Shown here: one piece after another, positions 5,828 through 7,898 of the stretch
Layout: each line of letters begins with the position of its first letter
How positions within the stretch are numbered: position 1 is the stretch's first letter
Assembly: GCA_029884515.1 (NCBI GenBank)
Contig: JAOUHR010000074.1
Location: 1 to 7,898 of the forward strand
DNA length: 7,898 bases
From: Gemmatimonadota bacterium
GTDB lineage: Bacteria > Gemmatimonadota > Gemmatimonadetes > Gemmatimonadales > Gemmatimonadaceae
Direction of reading: 5' to 3'
Program-made: the position numbers and the translations under genes
Notes under the pieces: generated by a model
What the model was told of the DNA's origin: nothing
The model's input: only the letters and a program-made list of their open reading frames with translations
Database searches by the model: none

Positions 5828-7063
5828 ATGCGCAGATGGCCAAGGGCTCTCGGAGGGTGGTGCCTGCTCCTGGCGTGGGCGACCGCGTCGTGCGACACGA
5901 GCGACGTCACGGCGCCCCGGCGCTTCGAGCCGGTCGCGGAGGTGGGCAGCGCGATGGCGCTCGGCCTCTGGACGCCGTCGGGGACCGATACCTGCACGCC
6001 GGCGATCCACGACAGCTACAGCGTCGTCGGACCCGATGGCCTGCGCTATCCCACGTGGCACCCGCCGGTGGATCCGGCCACCGGCTGCACCTTCGGCCAC
6101 GAGCACGGCCGTGATCCCTCGAGCTCCGCGCTCTACGCGGAGGTCGGACCCATCCCGTTCGGCTACGCCAACCAGCACCTGCAGGAGAGCGGGTTCGGCG
6201 CGATGCGCCACGAGGACCACGTCGGCCACAAGGTGGAGTGGGAGAACGGCATGACGATGCGGGCCGGGAACAGCGGCACGGCCACGCTCCTCATCAAGTG
6301 CGACGTGCTCACCAAGCTCCACCAGGGCACCCACTCACCGGATGCCTTCACGAACAACCTGCACGAGGTGGTCTACCACGTCCGCTGCACGGATGGCACC
6401 GCCTTCAGCGCGACGCTGTTGACGCCGATCGGCACCCCGGGCGAGCTCGTCGCATCGTGCGACCGCGACCGCCACGTGACCGTGGGCATCGCCACGCCGC
6501 CCAACTCGCCGGAGGGCGGCGGGAAGCGGGCGCTGCCTGACATCGGTTGCGTGCAGGCGAACGTGCTCAATCCGCCCGACGGCCGCCCGCGGTTCGACGC
6601 ACTGCGCGAGAGCTGGGAGGTGAGCGCCTCGTTGCGTGCGGCGAACGGGCGCACCCTCGCCTCGTTCAATCCGTACTACCAGGTGATCGACCCGAGCCGC
6701 TACTACGATCCGGCCCTCGATCGTGCGATGGGGCGGCCCATCGAGCTGTGCTACCAGCCGGCGGTGCAGGGGCGCGATCGCTGCGAGGGGCTGCCGCCCA
6801 CGGCGATCGCGTGGGACGATCCGCGCTCGCCGTTCAAGGGCGTGCGGAGGTTCGTGGACGTGAACGGCAACAATGTCCGGAACGCGGATGGTCCGAACGT
6901 CTGGTACACCGATCCACTCGGCCGGCGGGGCAGTCCCGAGCCGTTCCCTGGCGCGCTGCGCCAGTGGATCGCGCGGCACGACAACTCGGGGCTCGAGCTG
7001 CACGGCGGCGTGATGGGTCGCGACCGCGACTACAACGCGCCGGGCGTGCGGGCGCCGAACTGA
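5828..7063 (+). CDS. Cys/His-rich predicted lipoprotein of unknown function
   Basis: This encodes 411 residues. The N-terminus MRRWPRALGGWCLLLAWATASC has a basic start, a hydrophobic core and a lipobox-like TAS-C (acylated Cys22; -3 is Thr rather than Leu). A DTSDVTAPRR spacer follows, so a lipoprotein is likely. The mature chain has eight further cysteines (56, 87, 158, 187, 211, 241, 308, 319), an even number that suits disulfides in the periplasm or at the surface. Histidines cluster in recognisable blocks: TWHPPVDPATGCTFGHEHG (76-94), MRHEDHVGHKVEW (126-138), LHQGTHS (164-170) and NNLHEVVYHVRC (177-187). The C-terminal part has VDVNGNNVRNADGPNVWYTD (343-362). The blocks look like those of a conserved secreted family and suggest metal binding, but I cannot name the family and assign no enzyme activity. 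Its TGA overlaps the next ATG, so the downstream barrel is probably translationally coupled to it. Confidence 0.7.
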   Translation: MRRWPRALGGWCLLLAWATASCDTSDVTAPRRFEPVAEVGSAMALGLWTPSGTDTCTPAIHDSYSVVGPDGLRYPTWHPPVDPATGCTFGHEHGRDPSSSALYAEVGPIPFGYANQHLQESGFGAMRHEDHVGHKVEWENGMTMRAGNSGTATLLIKCDVLTKLHQGTHSPDAFTNNLHEVVYHVRCTDGTAFSATLLTPIGTPGELVASCDRDRHVTVGIATPPNSPEGGGKRALPDIGCVQANVLNPPDGRPRFDALRESWEVSASLRAANGRTLASFNPYYQVIDPSRYYDPALDRAMGRPIELCYQPAVQGRDRCEGLPPTAIAWDDPRSPFKGVRRFVDVNGNNVRNADGPNVWYTDPLGRRGSPEPFPGALRQWIARHDNSGLELHGGVMGRDRDYNAPGVRAPN

Positions 7064-7704
7064 TGCGACCCGCCTCCTTCGCGGTCCTTTTCGCCGTGCT
7101 GCTCGGGCTCACCGGGCACGAGTTGCTGGCGCAGGTCGCCCCCGACGCGCCGCGCCTGATCTCGCCGCGCGGCTCCGGGGGCCTCGGCGTGCACTGGGTG
7201 CGCTCCGACGCGTTGCCGGGAGCCGGGCCGGCGGTGCTCGTCACCTGGGCGACGCCAGGCCTGCCTGACGGGGTGCGATTCCGGGGAGGCGTCGGTCAGG
7301 GGGCGGCGACGACGAACGCGTTCTTCGGGGGACTCGACCTGCAGGCGCCGCTGCGTCGCGCGCCGGCCGCGGGCGGCGTCGACGTCGATTGGCAGAGCGG
7401 GTTCGGGGTGAGCATCGGTGAGTACACGCTGCTCACGCTCCCGGTCGGACTCACGGGCGGAGTCTCCTGGACCTCGGGCTCCCTCTGGCTCGCGCCCTAC
7501 GTGACCGGGGGTGTCGCGGCCGACATGCGGCTCGGCGGAGGCGCCCCCGCCAGGGAATTCGTCGTCGCGACGGTGATCGACGTGGGGCTCGACCTCTCGC
7601 TCGACGAGGACCGCGAGTTCGTGCTGCGGCTGGCCGCGGGGCTCGGGGACCGGCGGGCGGTGTCATTCGGCCTGGCGTATCGCATGGGTCGCCTCGCGCG
7701 CTGA
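7063..7704 (+). CDS. Predicted outer-membrane beta-barrel protein, coupled to the lipoprotein gene
   Basis: This encodes 213 residues. The ATG shares its A with the preceding stop (TGATG, 7061-7065). There is no obvious Shine-Dalgarno of its own, so translation probably relies on re-initiation. The signal peptide spans about 1-23: a hydrophobic stretch FAVLFAVLLGLTG and cleavage at LLA/QV. The mature protein is cysteine-free and rich in Gly, Val and alternating hydrophobics. Strand-like segments include GGLGVHWVRSD, PAVLVTWATPG, TLLTLPVGLTGGVSW, LWLAPYVTGGVAADM, FVVATVIDVGLDLSL, EFVLRLAAGLG and AVSFGLAYRM. This fits a small outer-membrane barrel with a basic C-terminal tail (GRLAR). No named family is recognised. 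A joint role with the lipoprotein is likely from the coupling but is unproven. Confidence 0.65.
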   Translation: MRPASFAVLFAVLLGLTGHELLAQVAPDAPRLISPRGSGGLGVHWVRSDALPGAGPAVLVTWATPGLPDGVRFRGGVGQGAATTNAFFGGLDLQAPLRRAPAAGGVDVDWQSGFGVSIGEYTLLTLPVGLTGGVSWTSGSLWLAPYVTGGVAADMRLGGGAPAREFVVATVIDVGLDLSLDEDREFVLRLAAGLGDRRAVSFGLAYRMGRLAR

Positions 7705-7712
7705 CCGCACGC

Positions 7713-7748
7713 GCGGGAGTGACGCGACTGGACATCCGCGCATCCCGC
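7713..7748 (+). terminator. Weak hairpin after the second barrel gene
   Basis: GCGGGA (7713-7718) can pair with TCCCGC (7743-7748), with an inner CGCG/CGCG stem (7723-7726 with 7737-7740) and a 10-nt loop. It lies 9 nt after the stop and has no T-run. The long loop and internal mismatches make it a poor terminator candidate; read-through into the next gene is possible. Confidence 0.2.
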
Positions 7749-7765
7749 CCGCTGATTCCCCGGGC

Positions 7766-7898
7766 ATGACCCGGACCCTCCATCGCAGCGGCCGCGGCGC
7801 TCCGCGCGCGGCCACGACCTTCGGCCTCGCCCTCGTGCTCCTCGCGACGGGGGTCCCCACGCGCGCCACCGCGCAGGCCACGACGAGCGCGCTCCCCA
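7766..7898 (+). CDS. Secreted protein, N-terminal fragment (3' partial)
   Basis: An open frame begins at the ATG at 7766 and runs off the window end with no stop, giving 44 complete codons. The visible part is a signal peptide: a basic start (MTRTLHRSGRGAPR), a hydrophobic core (FGLALVLLATGV) and a probable cleavage site ATA/QA near residues 35-37. Only about eight mature residues follow, so the product cannot be identified. It lies 61 nt after the second barrel gene on the same strand, making it the fourth exported protein in a row and possibly part of the same unit. No strong Shine-Dalgarno precedes the ATG, so the exact start is uncertain. Confidence 0.55.
   Translation, partial: MTRTLHRSGRGAPRAATTFGLALVLLATGVPTRATAQATTSALP

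Overview
The window is very GC-rich and densely coded. It looks like a chromosomal segment of a didermic (outer-membrane) bacterium, most likely a member of Gemmatimonadota or a close relative. That placement is inference from protein style: a BatA-type gene next to ftsY and recG, lipoproteins beginning with a Cys-Asp-Thr...Thr-Ala-Pro type tail, and short outer-membrane barrels. No rRNA or other phylogenetic marker is present to prove it. I see no tRNA, rRNA, CRISPR array, insertion sequence or integrase.

Left part (1-4332, plus strand): a tight co-directional run of housekeeping genes. The window opens inside a large BatA-type membrane-anchored protein (5' end missing). It is followed 44 nt later by ftsY, the signal recognition particle receptor GTPase, and then by recG, the branched-DNA helicase, which overlaps ftsY by four bases (GTGA). 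These three probably share a transcript.

Middle (4333-5066): recG converges on a minus-strand YidB-family gene across a 69-nt gap with two GC-rich hairpins. The YidB-like gene is divergent from the next plus-strand gene. The 191-nt divergent spacer holds three inverted repeats and a CGTGGTCC direct repeat that could be operator sites.

Right part (5067-7898, plus strand): four consecutive genes for exported proteins. They are a small predicted outer-membrane barrel with a CxxC near its mature N-terminus, a Cys/His-rich predicted lipoprotein, a second barrel-like protein translationally coupled to it (TGATG), and the start of another secreted protein that runs off the edge. The lipoprotein/barrel pair is the least explained and most interesting part of the window. 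Its sequence suggests a disulfide-bonded, possibly metal-binding surface lipoprotein with an outer-membrane partner, but no function can be assigned from sequence alone. Every gap longer than about 100 nt is described; no gap exceeds 300 nt.
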